A DNA stretch of 64,000 nt from Roseiarcus sp963780825 (GCA_963780825.1 CAWADL010000020.1:1-64000), one strand, 5' to 3'; shown: positions 17,121 to 29,922, counted from the stretch's first letter. Program-made: numbers and translations. Notes: a model not told the origin generated them from the letters alone.

Positions 17121-20100
17121 TTGCCAGCAGCCGAAACATCGAGCGCACTGGACGGGGCGGCGCGCCGGCGGCCCGCATTCTCGAAGACTCCCTCGCCCTG
17201 GGACAACGAAACGCCCATTCGCGAGGAATTGTTTGGCGTCGAGCGACTGCAGTTGCACGCGCGCAGCCTGGCCGTCGCTCAGAAGGTTGCGGATAAGCCG
17301 ACCCGAGGCCTGCCTTTGGCCGGGCGGCTCGCCGACAACGGCGCCGTGTTGCTGTCCTCCTATAGATCGATCGTCGCGGCGACCGACGACGGACGCGCGA
17401 TCACGCCGGCGGCGGAGTGGTTGATCGACAACTATCATCTCGTGGAGAAGCAGCTGCGTCAGATCGGCGCGGATCTGCCGCCGGGCTATTATCGGCAACT
17501 GCCGAAACTCATTTCCGGCCCGTTCGCGGGCTATCCGCGCGCTTTCGGAATGGCGTGGGCTTACGTCGCACATACCGACAGTAGTTTCGATGTCGAGATC
17601 CTCGTCGCCTACATCAACGCGTATCAGGAGATCCAACCGCTGACGATCGGCGAACTCTGGGCCTCCTCGATCACACTGCAAATCGTGCTGATCGAGAATT
17701 TGCGGCGCCTCGCGCAGCTGATCCAGGGCAATCGCGCCGCGCGTCACGAGGCCGACGGTCTCGCCGATCGGTTGCTCGGCGTCGGCGGCCGCGCGCCCGA
17801 GGCGGCCTCGACCGTCTTCGCGGGCCGCCCCGACGGACCGCTACCAGAAGCGTTCGCCGTGCAACTGGTGCATCGGCTGCGCGACCAGGACCCGAAATTC
17901 ACCCCCGCGCTGGCCTGGCTCGACGAGCGGCTGGCCAAACAGAACCTGACCGCCGACGCGGCCGTGCGCGAAGTTCATCGCAGTCAGGGCGCGGCCAACG
18001 TCACCGTGCGCAACATCATCACCAGCCTTCGCGTGATCGCCGAGGTCGATTGGAAGGAGCTGTTCGAGCGTTTCTCTCTCGTCGACGCTGAACTGGCGAA
18101 GGCGGGGCGCTTTCTGGAAATGGATTTCGCGACCCGAACGCTTTATCGCAGCGCGGTCGAGGAACTGGCGCGCGGCTCGCTGCACGGCGAACTCGACATC
18201 GCCCGTCTGGCGGTCGCGTCCGCAGCGGCGCCGCGTCCCGAGCTTGCCCCGACCGAGCAGGCCCGGCGCTCGGACGCTGGCTACTATCTGCTGGCGGGCG
18301 GCCGGCGGGAATTCGAGGCCTCGATCGGATTTCGCAGGTTCCGGCTTTGGCCGGCGCGCGTGACGGCGACGATGAATTTCGACGCCTACGCGACATCGAT
18401 CCTCGCCATGTCGCTGTTGCTGATGCTCGCCGCTGCGTACGTCATGGCCCGACTGGGCATCGGCGCCATCGAACTCGGTCTGCTGATCGCGCTGGGCGCA
18501 ATGTCGGCGATCGACGTCGCCGTGGCCCTCGTCAATCGCATCGTCACGCTGTTTGTGCGCGCCGTCGCGCTCCCAGCGCTGGCGTTGCTCGACGGCGTCC
18601 CCGAGGCGCTGCGCACCATCGTCGTTATGCCGACGATGCTGATCCATGAGGAAGAGATCGCCGAGCTCGTCGAGCACCTTGAAATCCATCACCTGGCAAG
18701 CCCCGACGGGCACCTGAGTTTCGCGCTGCTGTCGGATTGGACCGACGCCGACGCCGAGAGCCTAGCGGGCGACGCGGCGCTGCTGGCCTTCGCCCAGGCA
18801 GGGGTCGATCGTCTCAACAAACGATACGGCCCTTCGCCCGCGGGCTCGCGCTTCCTGCTGCTGCATCGTCGACGCGTTTGGAGCGAAAGCGAACGGCGCT
18901 GGATCGGTTGGGAACGCAAGCGCGGCAAGCTCCACGAACTGAACCGCTTGTTGCGCGGCGCTACCGACACGACTTTTGTGGCGCTTCCCGGCGTCGAGGC
19001 GCTTCCTCATAACGTTAAATACGTGTTGACCCTCGACTCCGACACGCGGCTGCCGCGCGAAGCGGTGCGGCGGTTGATTGGCAAGATCGCCCATCCGCTC
19101 AATCGGCCGCGCTTCGATGCAAAGCTCGGCGCCGTCGCCGAAGGCTACGGCGTGCTTCAGCCCAGGGTTACGCCGTCGCTTCCCAAGGGCGGCGAAGGCT
19201 CGCTGTTTCAACGCGTGTTCTCGAGCTCCAGCGGCATCGATCCCTATTCCTCGGCCGTTTCCGACGTCTACCAGGATATGTTCGGCGAGGGTTCCTACGC
19301 GGGCAAAGGCATCTACGAAGTCGACGCGTTCGAGGCGGCGCTGGCGGACCGCGCGCCCGACGCGACCCTGCTGAGCCACGATCTGTTCGAGGGGACGTTC
19401 GCACGGGCGGGCTTCGCCTCCGATATCGAGGTGGTTGAGGAATTCCCATCGCGCTACGACGTGAGCGCCTTGCGGCATCAACGCTGGGCGCGCGGCGATT
19501 GGCAGTTGCTGCCGTGGATTCTCGGCTTCGCGGTAAAAGGCGCGGATGCAAGTCGATCCCACGACGCGCTTCCCCGCATCGGTCGCTGGAAGATGATCGA
19601 CAATCTGCGGCGCACCCTGACCGCGCCAACCGCGGTCCTCGCGCTCGCGCTGGGCTGGACGTTGCCCCTCCCCTCGGCGCTCGTCTGGACGACATTCGTG
19701 CTCGTCACGATTCTCGTTCCCAACCTGATTCCCGTGATCTCCGCGCTTCCCACCCGGCGACCCGGCGTTTCACTCTCAAGTCACGTCCGCGCTCTTGGTA
19801 CGGATTTCCAGCTGGCGGTGACGTTGACAGCGTTGAACGTCGCATTCCTTGCCGATCAGGCCTGGATGCTGAGCGACGCCATCGCGCGCACGCTGTGGCG
19901 GATATTCGTCAGTCGGCGCCATCTGCTCGAATGGACGCCGGCGGCGCGGGCGACGGCAGGCAAGCGGCTGGATCTCGGCGGCTTTGCGTTGCGCATGATT
20001 GGCGCGCTCGGCGTGGCGGTCGCAGTCTTGATTGTCGTGCTGTTGTTCGGCCGCCAAGCATGGCCTGTTGCGGCGCCTTTTATCGCGCTTTGGATCGTCT

Positions 20101-23100
20101 CGCCCGCGATCGCACGATGGATCAGTCTACCTCCGGCGCCCGATAAGCGAGCCGGACTTTCTGACGCCGAGACCGAGGCTCTGCGGCGGATCGCGCGACG
20201 CACGTGGCGGTTTTTCGAGACCTTCGTCACGCCGCTCGACCATTGGCTGCCGCCGGACAATTTCCAGGAGGATCCCGCCCCCGTCGTCGCGCATCGGACG
20301 TCGCCGACCAACATCGGTCTCTATCTCCTCTGCGTCGTCGCCGCGCGCGATTTTGGTTGGATCGGGGCGATCCGGGCGATCGAGCGCCTGGAAGCGACGC
20401 GCACGACGATGGACCGGATGGCGCGCTTCCATGGCCATTTCTTCAATTGGTACGACACCCGCGATCTCAGCGTGCTTTCGCCCAGATATGTGTCCTCCGT
20501 CGATAGCGGCAATCTCGCGGGACACCTGATCGCCCTCGCCAACGCCTGCCACGAATGGCGCGGATCGTTGCTCGAGCGCTCGGACGCGCAGCGCGGGCGT
20601 CGGCGACATGGTCGCGTTGCTTTCCGAGGAAGCCGCTCGCCTCGGCGCCAGCCTGAAAACCCAGACAGTAACGCCGCGGCAGCTCCAGGATTTGCTCGCT
20701 GCCATCTCCAAGACGCTCGCGCAAACGCCGCTCGACGACGCGGCGATTTCGGCCAAATGGGCGCAATTGGCGAAGGAGAGCGCCAATCTCATCGATATCG
20801 CCAACGCGATCGCGCTGGAGAGCCGCGACCAACCGGAGTCGGACCTGCTCTATTGGTCGCGCGCGATCCAGACAGCCATCGCAGAGCATCGCGAGGACCT
20901 CATGTCGTCCGCGGCCGACATTGAGGGGCTTCAGGCTCGGTTGGTCGCGCTCGAAGACGGGTTCCGGGCGATGGCGATGGAGATGGAGTTCGGCTTCCTG
21001 TTCGACGCGCAGCGGCAATTGCTGTCGATCGGATATTCGATTCCCGAATTTGCGCTTGATCCCAATTGCTACGACCTATTGGCGTCGGAGGCGCGGTTGG
21101 CGAGTTTCTTCGCGATCGCCAAAGGCGACGTGCCCGCCCGACACTGGTTCCGGCTCGGTCGTGCGGCGACACCGGTCACGCGCGGGTCTGCGCTGATCTC
21201 CTGGTCCGGCTCGATGTTTGAATATCTGATGCCGCCGCTGGTGATGCGCGCGCCGTCAGGAAGCCTGCTCGAGCAGACAGACCGCCTGGTCGTGCGCCGT
21301 CAGATCGAATACGGTCGGAAGTCTCGGATTGCCGTGGGGCGTCTCCGAATCCGCCTACAACGCGCGCGATCTCGATTTCACCTATCAATATTCCAATTTT
21401 GGCGTGCCCGGACTCGGCCTGAAGCGGGGATTGGGCGAGAGCCAAGTCGTCGCGCCCTACGCGACCGGCCTGGCGACCATGATTGATCCCTCGGCCGCCG
21501 CTGCGAATTACAAGCGTCTGGCTGAAATGGGCGCCGAAGGGCGCCATGGTTTCTATGAGGCGGTTGATTTTACGCCTACCCGGGTCCGCGAGGGCGAAAC
21601 CTCAGCGATCGTTCGCGCCTTCATGGCGCATCACCAGGGCATGACGATCGTGGCGATCGCCAACGCGCTGTTCGACAACGTGATGCACGAGCGATTTCAC
21701 GCCGAGCCGATGGTGCAAGCCACCGAATTGTTGTTGCAGGAGCGCGTACCGCGCGAGGTCGCTTCAATCCGGCCTTGGGAGCCGGAGAGCAAGTCGGCGC
21801 GCTCGCTCCGCCGAAGCCGACCCTTCAGGGGGGCGCAAGATCGCCTCGCCGCATCAATCGATTCCCTCCACGTTGCTGCTTTCCAACGGCCGCTACTCCG
21901 TGATGTTGACCGCTGCCGGGGCCGGCTACAGCCGCTGGGGAGACATGGCGATCACGCGATGGCGCGAGGACGCGACGCGCGACGACAGCGGCGCTTACAT
22001 TTTCTTGCGTGACATTGCGAAGCGGCGCGGTCTGGTCCGCGGGCTTCCAACCGACGGGCGCGGAGCCCGAAGATTATTCCGTGCTGTTCAACGAAGACCG
22101 CGCCGAGTTCGCGCGACGCGACGGCGCCCTGACGACGACGCTCGACGTGCTGGTCTCGGCCGAGGACGACGCCGAGGTGCGCCGGATCACTATCGCCAAC
22201 GCAGGCGCTCGAGCGCGCGAAATCGAGATCACCTCCTACGTCGAATTGGCGCTCGGTCCTCAGGACGCGGATGTCGCGCATCCCGCGTTCGCCAAGTTGT
22301 TCGTCGAGACCGAGTTTCTCCCCGACCTCGGCGCCATTCTCGCCACGCGTCGCAAACGCACGCCGACCGAGCCGGAGATCTGGGCCGGGCATCTCAGCGT
22401 TGGCGAAGCCGTCGGCAAGCCGGAATTCGAAACCGACCGGGCGCGCTTCCTCGGGCGCGGCCAAACCATCGGCGCGCCGATCGCGATGCAAGATCGCAGA
22501 CCCTTGTCGAACTCAGTCGGCGCGGTGCTCGATCCCGTGTTCGCGTTGCGACGCCGCGTGACGGTAGCCCCCGGCGGCAGTGTCCGCGTCGCGTTCTGGA
22601 CGCTTGCCGCCGGCTCGCGTTCTGCTTTGCTCGACCAGATCGATAAGCATCGCGACGCCGCGGCCTACGATCGCGCGACGACGCTCGCCTGGACCCAGGC
22701 GCAGGTGCAACAGCATCATCTCGGCGTGAAGCCGGGCGAGGCCGCCTTGTTTCAGAGGCTCGCCAGCCATGTCGTCTTTGCGAGCCCTTCGCTGCGCCCT
22801 TCCTCGGACACGATCCGGCAGGGCGCTGGACCGCAGTCCGGGCTTTGGTCGCAAGGCATATCCGGTGATTTGCCGATCGTGCTGCTCAGGATCGCCGAGA
22901 TCGAAAACATCAGCGTCGCCAAACAGATTTTGCAAGCGCACGAATATTGGTTGATGAAGCAGCTCGCGGTCGACCTTGTCATTCTCAACGAGCGCCGCTC
23001 CTCCTATGTCCAGGACCTTCAGATCGCGCTGGAGACTTTGGCTCGCGCCAGTCAGGCGCGCCCCACTCCAGGCGTGGCGCGACGCCCCGGTCGTGTCTAC

Positions 23101-25706
23101 GTGCTGCGCGCGGACTTGATCGAGGCCTCGACGCGGGCGTTGCTCATCTCTTCGGCTCGGGTCGTGATCTCGGCGCAGCAAGGCAGCTTGCTGGAGCAAC
23201 TCGATCGCGCCATCGAGCCGCGCCCGCCGATCCGCTTGGCCGCCAAATCCGCGGTCGCCCGCCCGAAGCCGGTGGTCCCGCCGGCAACGCCGGAGCTCGA
23301 GTTTTTCAACGGGCTCGGCGGATTCGGCTCAGGCGGCAAGGAATATGTCACCATACTCGGCCCCGGCCAATCGACGCCGGCGCCTTGGATCAACGTGATC
23401 GCCAACGCAGGCTTCGGCTTCCAGGTGTCGACCGAAGGCGGCGGTTATTCCTGGTCCGCCAACAGCCGCGAGAACCAACTCACGCCCTGGTCCAACGATC
23501 CGGTCGCCGACCCTCCAGGTGAAGCGTTCTATCTGAGGGACGAAGTCACCGGTGAAGTCTGGAGCCCCACGGCGCTGCCGATCCGCGACGCCCAAGGGAC
23601 CTATGTCGCCCGTCACGGGCGGGGCTACAGCCGCTTCGAGCACACGGCGAGCGGCGTGGCGAGCGACCTCGTTCAGTTCGTCCCGCTCGAGGGATCAATC
23701 AAAATATCCCGCCTCAAACTGATCAACCGGTCGGGACGCGCTCGTGTTATCGCCGTGACCGCCTATGTGGAATGGGTGTTGGCCGCCTCGCGAACCGCCT
23801 CGCTCGCCTTCGTCGAAACCGAGATGGATACGCAGACGGGCGCGCTATTTGCGCGCAACCCCTGGAACACGAGCTTCGGCTCCCGCGCGGCCTTCGTCGA
23901 CATGCGGGGCGCCCAGACCGATTGGACCGGCGACCGGCGCGAATTCATCGGCCGCAATGGCGCCATGGCTCACCCTGCGGCGCTACGGAGTGGGGCGGCG
24001 TTGTCGAAGACCGTCGGCGCGGGGCTCGACCCCTGCGCCGCGATGCGGACTCTGGTTGAATTGCCAATCGGAGGCGTCGCCGAGATCGTGTTTTTCCTCG
24101 GCGACGCGGCCACGCGCGAGGAGGCTCGCGCGACGATCCGAACCTGGCGCGCCGCCAATCTCGACGCTGTCGAAGCTGACATCGCAGCTTTCTGGGACAA
24201 GACGCTGGGCGCCATCGAGGTCAAGACGCCTGACCGCTCGATGGATCTCATGCTCAATGGCTGGTTGCTCTACCAGACGCTCGCCTGTCGCGTATGGGCG
24301 CGCTCGGCCTTCTATCAGGCCAGCGGCGCCTATGGTTTCCGCGATCAGCTGCAGGACGGTATGGCCCTTGTTGCCGCACGGCCCGACCTGACGCGCGAAC
24401 ACCTGCTCCGCGCCGCCGCGCGGCAATTCGCCGAGGGTGACGTCCAGCATTGGTGGCTGCCGCATTCCGGCCAGGGCGTGCGCACGCGGATTTCCGACGA
24501 TCGGCCCTGGCTCGCCTACACGGTCGCGCAATATGTCGAGGCGACCCGCGATACGGGCCTGCTCGACGAACCCATCGCGTTCCTCGACGGGCGCAACCCT
24601 GAAGCCTGAAGAGACGGACAACTTCTTCCTGCCAAAGATATCCGCAAGCAGCGCTACGCTGTTCGAGCATTGCGCGCTCGCGCTGGACGCAGAGCCTCGC
24701 GCTTGGCCCGCACGGTCTGCCGTTGATGGGAACCGGCGACTGGAACGACGGCATGAACCGCGTCGGCGAGAAGGGCGAGGGCGAAAGCGTCTGGCTTGGT
24801 TGGTTTCTCTATACGACGCTGACGGCTTTCGCGCCCCTCGCGCTCGCGCGCGGTGAGACCGAGCGCGCCGGAAAGTGGCTTCTTCACGCCGACGCCTTGA
24901 AATGCTCGCTGGAGCGCGAGGCCTGGGACGGTGATTGGTACGTCAGGGCCTATTTCGACGACGGCAGTATGCTGGGCGCCGCCGCCGACCGCGAGTGCCG
25001 GATCGATTCGATCGCGCAGTCCTGGGCGGTTCTGTCCCGCGCGGCGCCGCACGCGCACGCGGCGCAGGCGATGGCCGCGCTCGATCGCGAATTGATCCGG
25101 CGTGATGAGAGCCTGGCCTTGCTGTTCGCCCCACCGTTCGACAAAACGCCGCACGATCCCGGCTACATCAAGGGCTATCCGCCGGGCGTGCGCGAGAACG
25201 GCGGCCAGTATACTCACGCGGCGGCGTGGTCGGTGATGGCCTTCGCCGCGCTTGGGCAGGGCGACAAGGCGGCCGAGCTGTTCGCCATGCTCAACCCCAT
25301 CAACCACGCGCGCACCCGCGCCGAGGCCCATCGCTACAAGGTGGAGCCCTATGTCGTCTGCGCCGATGTCTATTCGATGCCGCCGCATGTCGGCCGCGGC
25401 GGCTGGACTTGGTACACGGGCTCCGCTGGATGGTTGCAGCGCGCGGGCGTTGAGGCCGTGCTCGGCCTCAAGCTCCAGGGCGCGACACTGCGCGTCGATC
25501 CCTGCATTCCCAAGAGTTGGGGTCATTTCGAGGCGACGCTGGCCTACAAATCCGCGAGCTACGCCGTCCGCGTGGAAAACCCCGGCGGCGTCAATCGGGG
25601 CGTGGTCTTCGCGACCGTGGACGGCGTCGAACTCGCTGAGCGTCCCGTCAGCGTGCCGGTGATGGACGACGGACGACGTCACGAGGTTTTCGCGCGGTTG
25701 GGGTGA
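17121..25706 (+). CDS. ndvB: Cyclic beta-1,2-glucan synthase (ChvB/NdvB family), about six frameshifts
   Basis: Restored length is about 2860 residues, matching NdvB (about 2830). The N-terminus has DNETPIREELFGVERLQLHA, then multi-pass membrane segments (around 18390-18580 and 19620-20110) flanking a glycosyltransferase-84 region. The C-terminal half is a cellobiose-phosphorylase-like GH94 module with GFRDQLQDG, GTGDWNDGMNRVGEKGEGES and WTWYTGSAGW, which sets glucan length. It makes periplasmic cyclic glucans used in osmotic adaptation and host contact. Frames change near 20570, 21320, 21830 (a run of six G at 21828-21833), 22018, 24593 and 24697. The conserved motifs on both sides of every break argue for sequence errors. 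The start is taken as TTG at 17121 with GGAG 7 bp before it. Box c lies upstream. Confidence 0.9.
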
Positions 25707-25930
25707 ACGACGGCCACGAGAAGAGGTTCGCGACCGAGGCTTTCGCACGGCAATTGAGTGCGCCGGGGCAAAAACGGCGCGCCGCCGGTGGGGATCCGGG
25801 ATCAGGGCACGAATTGTCGTTATCTTTTCAGATCGTTACCGGCAAGGCGCGGTCGAGGTTCGAAGCCCCGACTTTGCCGTCTACAAAGCTCAGTACGCCG
25901 CGAGGGCCCTCGAACCGTCGAGGCTCCACG

Positions 25931-25946
25931 GCGTGCGTAGATTCCG
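25931..25946 (+). promoter_or_regulatory. Island promoter box d (GCGTGCGTAGATTCCG)
   Basis: A near-perfect copy of the recurring element in the 310-bp gap after the glucan synthase. It points to the GlsB/YeaQ-type gene, 71 bp from its ATG at 26017. The rest of this gap shows no gene. Confidence 0.55.
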
Positions 25947-26016
25947 GGGCTACCGCCAGTACCGGTCCTCATGCAGGACATCTCTCCCACTGTCCACCAG
26001 AGCAGAGATCCACGCG

Positions 26017-26316
26017 ATGTCCAATGACAGCCTTTTAGTGATCCTCCTGGTAGGGCTAGTCGCGGGTTGGCTCGCCGGCCAAATCATGCGCGGCGCCGGT
26101 TACGGAATTGTCGGCGATCTCGTCATTGGCGTCATCGGCGCCTATATCGGCGATTGGTTGCTGCCACGCTTGGGTATCCTGCTTGGCGCAGGTCTTGTCG
26201 CCGCCATCATCGACGCCACCATCGGAGCGCTGTTGCTCCTCTTCCTTTTTCGCCTCGTCGCGGGCCAGCGCGGCTGGGGCGGCGGCTGGGGACGCCGTCG
26301 GGGCTTGTTTTGGTGA
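26017..26316 (+). CDS. GlsB/YeaQ/YmgE-family small membrane protein
   Basis: 99 residues with three hydrophobic segments: LLVILLVGLVAGWLAGQIM, then GIVGDLVIGVIGAYIGDWLL, then AAIIDATIGALLLLFLFRLV. It ends in a Gly/Arg-rich tail. The GWLAGQIMRGAGYGIVGDLV stretch is the family signature (transglycosylase-associated protein). Members are stress-induced inner-membrane proteins of unclear biochemical role. The start is placed at the internal ATG 26017 because the family begins there; 28 upstream codons in the open frame look non-coding. Box d lies 71 bp upstream. Confidence 0.85.
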   Translation: MSNDSLLVILLVGLVAGWLAGQIMRGAGYGIVGDLVIGVIGAYIGDWLLPRLGILLGAGLVAAIIDATIGALLLLFLFRLVAGQRGWGGGWGRRRGLFW

Positions 26317-26341
26317 CAGTCCGTCGATCGGAGACGGCCAG

Positions 26342-26366
26342 GGAACCGCATCGACGACGCGGCGTT
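26342..26366 (+). promoter_or_regulatory. Promoter for the general stress sigma factor (EcfG type)
   Basis: GGAAC at 26342-26346 and CGTT at 26363-26366, separated by exactly 16 bp, match the GGAAC-N16/17-CGTT consensus of alphaproteobacterial EcfG promoters. It lies 64 bp upstream of the ATG of the small membrane-protein gene at 26431. Confidence 0.65.
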
Positions 26367-26430
26367 CGGAATTCTCAAACATCCAAGACCGGAATGAACG
26401 ACGCGGTCATCCCCGCGGGAGAACAACTCA

Positions 26431-26631
26431 ATGCGCGCGCTGATCGCTCTGATCGTTATCGTCTATCTCGTTGGGATCGGGGTCGTGCTCGCTCCTACGA
26501 TCAGAGGTAAGTGGAACGAGGGTACGGCGGCGGAACTCTCCGCGAGCGTCGCACAAGCGCTTCCCGCCGCGCTGGCGTGGCCCGCCGGCGTATATCGCAA
26601 TCTCATGGGTCGGAGCGATGCAGCTACCTGA
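26431..26631 (+). CDS. Small single-pass membrane protein (66 residues), unknown function
   Basis: MRALIALIVIVYLVGIGVVL forms one N-terminal membrane helix, followed by APTIRGKWNEGTAAELSASV and a short amphipathic tail. GGGAG lies 9 bp before the ATG. Similar tiny membrane proteins occur beside stress genes in rhizobia, but no function is known to me. A clear EcfG-type promoter upstream suggests induction in the general stress response. Confidence 0.65.
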   Translation: MRALIALIVIVYLVGIGVVLAPTIRGKWNEGTAAELSASVAQALPAALAWPAGVYRNLMGRSDAAT

Positions 26632-26646
26632 GATCCGCAGTCGCGG

Positions 26647-27144
26647 CTATTCGCCCCGCGCTTTTGCCGCCCCATGATCGGGCGCGCTCGCCGCTGGAGA
26701 AGCGCCGCCAGCGGCCGGCCCAATGATCTCGCGCCGCTCCGCAAATTGCGCCGCGCAAAGCATGGCCAACGCGATGACGAAGATAACAACCATGGGCGAG
26801 GATATCTTCCATTTATTTGAATTGGTGACGTCCGCCGCGCTAGGGGACCAAGCCACATCCTGAGCCGCCCCCGGCAAGAGCCCAACCAACCGCGCGATCG
26901 CGGCGGGCGCCGGGACTGTGAGTTGGGAAAGGGGCAACGAGGACAGCAGCGAGGACAGTCGCGCGGTCGCGGCGGCCACAGGCAATTGGCTCAGGCTCGC
27001 CGCCTCTCGCCAGGGATCAAGATCGAGCCGCGCAAGCGCGGACACCACGCTGAGCAACATCCCGTTCCGCTCCTCGCCAACCTCTGCGAAAAGAAACGGG
27101 TCGAACGCGGTATCGCGGAAGAAACGGGAAGTCGCGGTGGTCAT
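26647..27144 (-). CDS. Hypothetical protein with one C-terminal-half membrane helix
   Basis: From ATG 27142-27144 the product is about 165 residues: a soluble N-terminal part (SRFFRDTAFDPFLFAEVGEE, then LLSVVSALARLDLDPWREAA), an Ala/Leu/Ser-rich middle, a membrane helix (MVVIFVIALAMLCAAQF) and an Ala/Pro-rich tail. The ordered charged N-terminus looks like a real protein, and the DLDPWREAASLSQLP segment is familiar from rhizobial hypothetical membrane proteins. The longer open frame from 27222 adds 26 residues unlikely to be translated. Box e lies upstream on the same strand. No function can be assigned. Confidence 0.65.
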   Translation of the reverse strand: MTTATSRFFRDTAFDPFLFAEVGEERNGMLLSVVSALARLDLDPWREAASLSQLPVAAATARLSSLLSSLPLSQLTVPAPAAIARLVGLLPGAAQDVAWSPSAADVTNSNKWKISSPMVVIFVIALAMLCAAQFAERREIIGPAAGGASPAASAPDHGAAKARGE

Positions 27145-27265
27145 GGGAACCATCAGCCCTATTGGCTCGAAAGCAGGTTTGGTCAAATCCGGCGTCACAC
27201 GGAGTGGACGGCGCGGTTTCAACCGTCGTCTTCATATAAGAACGCGCTCGCTGCGAGGGTAGGAT

Positions 27266-27279
27266 CGGAAACTACGCCA
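27266..27279 (-). promoter_or_regulatory. Island promoter box e (TGGCGTAGTTTCCG), in a hairpin
   Basis: Read on the minus strand it carries CGTAGTTTCCG and points to the gene starting at 27144, 122 bp away. The box lies in the loop of an imperfect hairpin whose stem is GAGGGT/ACCCTC plus GGAT/ATCC (about 27256-27289). Confidence 0.45.
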
Positions 27280-27318
27280 TCCGACCCTCGATCTCGAGCC
27301 GTGATTTCATGCGGCGCC

Positions 27319-29922
27319 TTACGTTCGCGAAAATGGCGCGGTGTTCGCCGCTTTGTGGCGGCCGGGCTTTGTAGGCTCGTCTATCCAGCGGCGCGTGGCA
27401 TGACCGGCGCGGCGCTCGTCAGCGCCGCCTAGGAAGATGGTGGGCTCGTCCCGCCGCTCCGACGTGGCCGGCTTCGTGTTGTCGAGATAGCGATAGGCCA
27501 GCAGCTTCAGCCGATCATTCACCAGAAACCACGCCAAGGCGTAGCCCCAGACAAACAGCGCCCAGCCCCAGCCCAACGGCGTCATGATGTAGGCGCCGTG
27601 GACGGCGACCAGCGTCGCTAGCGCCTGCGTACCGAGCACCGCGATCCACACTATGCGAGCCGGTCGTATCGACCAGAACGGTCCGCGCGTTCGCGTCAGG
27701 AATATCGTGAGATGTCCGGCCACCGAAAGTTTCAGATACATCAGGGTTTGGATGTGCGCCCGGTCGAGATGAAACACGCGCTCGCCGAGGTAGAAAAGTC
27801 CGAACGCCGAGACCACCCCGATCACGCCCAGCACGGTCGAGATGGTCAGAACCGTCCTCATGTCCCAGAATTCTGGCTTATCCCGATAGCGTACATTGTC
27901 GTAGGCGATCGATAAGATAGCCCCGTCGTTCAACAGCGCCAGCAGCACGATCATCACGGCGGTCAACGGATAGAAATTGAACACCAGTATCGCCAGCGTC
28001 ATGAAGAACAGCACGCGCAACGTTTCGGCGATGCGATAGATGGCGTAGCTGTTCATGCGTTGAAAGATCCGGCGGCTCTCCTTGATGGCGTCGATGATCA
28101 CGGACAAGCCGGGCGTCACCAGCACGATTGAGGCCGCCGCACGCGCCGCGTCGGTGGCGCCGGAGACGGCAAACCCGCAGTCGGCTTTCTTCAGCGCGGG
28201 CGCGTCATTCACGCCATCGCCCGTCATTCCCACGATATGGCCGTGTTTTTGCAGTACATCGACGATATGGAATTTGTGTTCGGGAAACACCTGGGCAAAA
28301 CCGTCGGCGCGTTCGACAGCCTGAGCGGTTTCGGGCGTTTCTTGAGTATGGGAATCGCCCAGCGCTCCCCCATCGAGGATGTCAGCGCCCATCCCGAGCG
28401 TCTTGGCCGTCTCCCGGGCGATTGCCAGTGCGTCGCCCGTCACCATCTTGATCCTCACGCCCATCGCGGCGGCGGTGGCGATCGTAGCTTTGGCGTCGTC
28501 GCGCGGGGGATCGAAAAGTGGCAGCACGCCGAGAAATCGCCATTCGCCATCGCCCTCCGCCCGCGCGACGCCTAGCGCGCGGAAGCCGCGCGTGGCGAAG
28601 TCGTTCACCGCATTGTCGATGGCCTCCTTGACGGCACCGCTATTGGCCGTCAGGCCTTGGATGACCTGCGGCGCCCCTTGGTCACCTTGAATGACTTGCC
28701 GTCCGCGCCCTTTACCGTCGCCTCGGTGCGCTTGTGCACGGGATCGAACGGGGTAAAATGCGTGACCTCATAAGGTTTCAGCGCCTGCTTGTCCTTCAAG
28801 CCGCCAATCACTGCTCGATCGATCGTATCGTCGTTCTCTTCGCGGGACGCCAGCGCCCCGGCCAGGATCAGATCGTCGGGCGTGACCTTGTCGAGACAGT
28901 AAGGCGCTCCGAGCGTCAGCTTGTTCTGCGTCAACGTGCCGGTCTTGTCGGCGCACAGCACATCGACGCCCGCCAGTTCCTCGATCGCGACCAACTTACT
29001 GACGATCGCCTGTTTCTTCGCGAGTTTGCGCGCGCCGACCGCCATCGTCACCGACAAGACCGTCGGCATCGCCACGGGGATCGCGGCAACGGTGAGCACG
29101 AGCGCAAATTGCAGCGTCGTGAGGATCGCGTCGTGCCGATAGAGCGACGAAGCCGATGATTACGGCCACCAATCCGACCGCAAGCACGATGAGATAATCG
29201 CCGATCTTCAGCACAGCCTTCTGGAAATGGCTAACGGTGACCGCAGTCTCCACCAACTCCGCCGTCTTGCCGAAGTAGGTCTTGCCGCCGGTCGCGTAGA
29301 CGAGCGCGTCGATCTCGCCGCGCCGTATGATCGATCCGGAGAAGACCGCGTCGCCAGATTTGCGGGTCGCCGGCAACAACTCGCCGGTCAGCGCCGATTG
29401 ATCGACCGAGATTTCGTCGCCCGCCAACAAACGCGCGTCGGCGGGAACGATGTCGCCGAGCCGCAGACGGACCACGTCGCCGGGCACGAGATCCTTGGCG
29501 GGCGGCGTGATCCATTTTCCATCGCGCTTCACGCGCGCTTTGATGGCCAGCCGCGCCTTCAGCGCTTCGATCGCGTCGCCGGCCTGGCGCTCCTCCCAGA
29601 AGCCGATCATCCCGTTAGCCAACAGCAAAACAAGGATGATGAAGAAATCGGGCCAGTGGCGAACCACGCCGGAGAGCACGACCGCGACTTCAATCATCCA
29701 GGGAATCGGACCCCAGAAATAGCTGAGGAACTTGAGCAGCGCGTTGGTCTTTTTCTCCGCGATCTCGTTGGGGCCGTACTGTGCAAGCCGCTTCTTGGCC
29801 TCCGCGTCGCTGAGCCCGTCTGAGGACGCGCCGAGCCGGTTCTCGACCTCGGCCATCGGCAGTTTCTGCAAGTCGTCCTTAGCGACGGGTTTCGCGTCGA
29901 CCGCTTTCGTGTGGGGCGCCAT
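27319..29922 (-). CDS. Plasma-membrane proton-efflux P-type ATPase (PMA1/P3A type), two frameshifts
   Basis: About 868 residues when rejoined. Actuator domain with VDQSALTGELLP. Phosphorylation site CADKTGTLTQNKLTL. Nucleotide-domain KMVTGDALAIARETAKTLG and hinge GMTGDGVNDAPALKKAD. About ten membrane helices, the last six after MNSYAIYRIAETLRVLFF. The size and the IPVAMPTVLSVTMAVGA helix fit P3A proton pumps. Breaks lie near 29142 and near 28675 (a CCCC run). The start is placed at ATG 29922 (MAPHTKAV), preceded by GAGGATCTC. An ATG at 29946 overlaps the stop of the upstream phosphoketolase frame. It pumps H+ outward using ATP, so it should matter in acid or fermentative conditions, consistent with its phosphoketolase/acetate kinase neighbours. 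Box g lies upstream. Confidence 0.88.

Noticed and set aside
25703..26016. 111-residue frame after the glucan synthase
   Set aside because: No domain and poor composition, and it runs through promoter box d and into the start of the GlsB-type gene.
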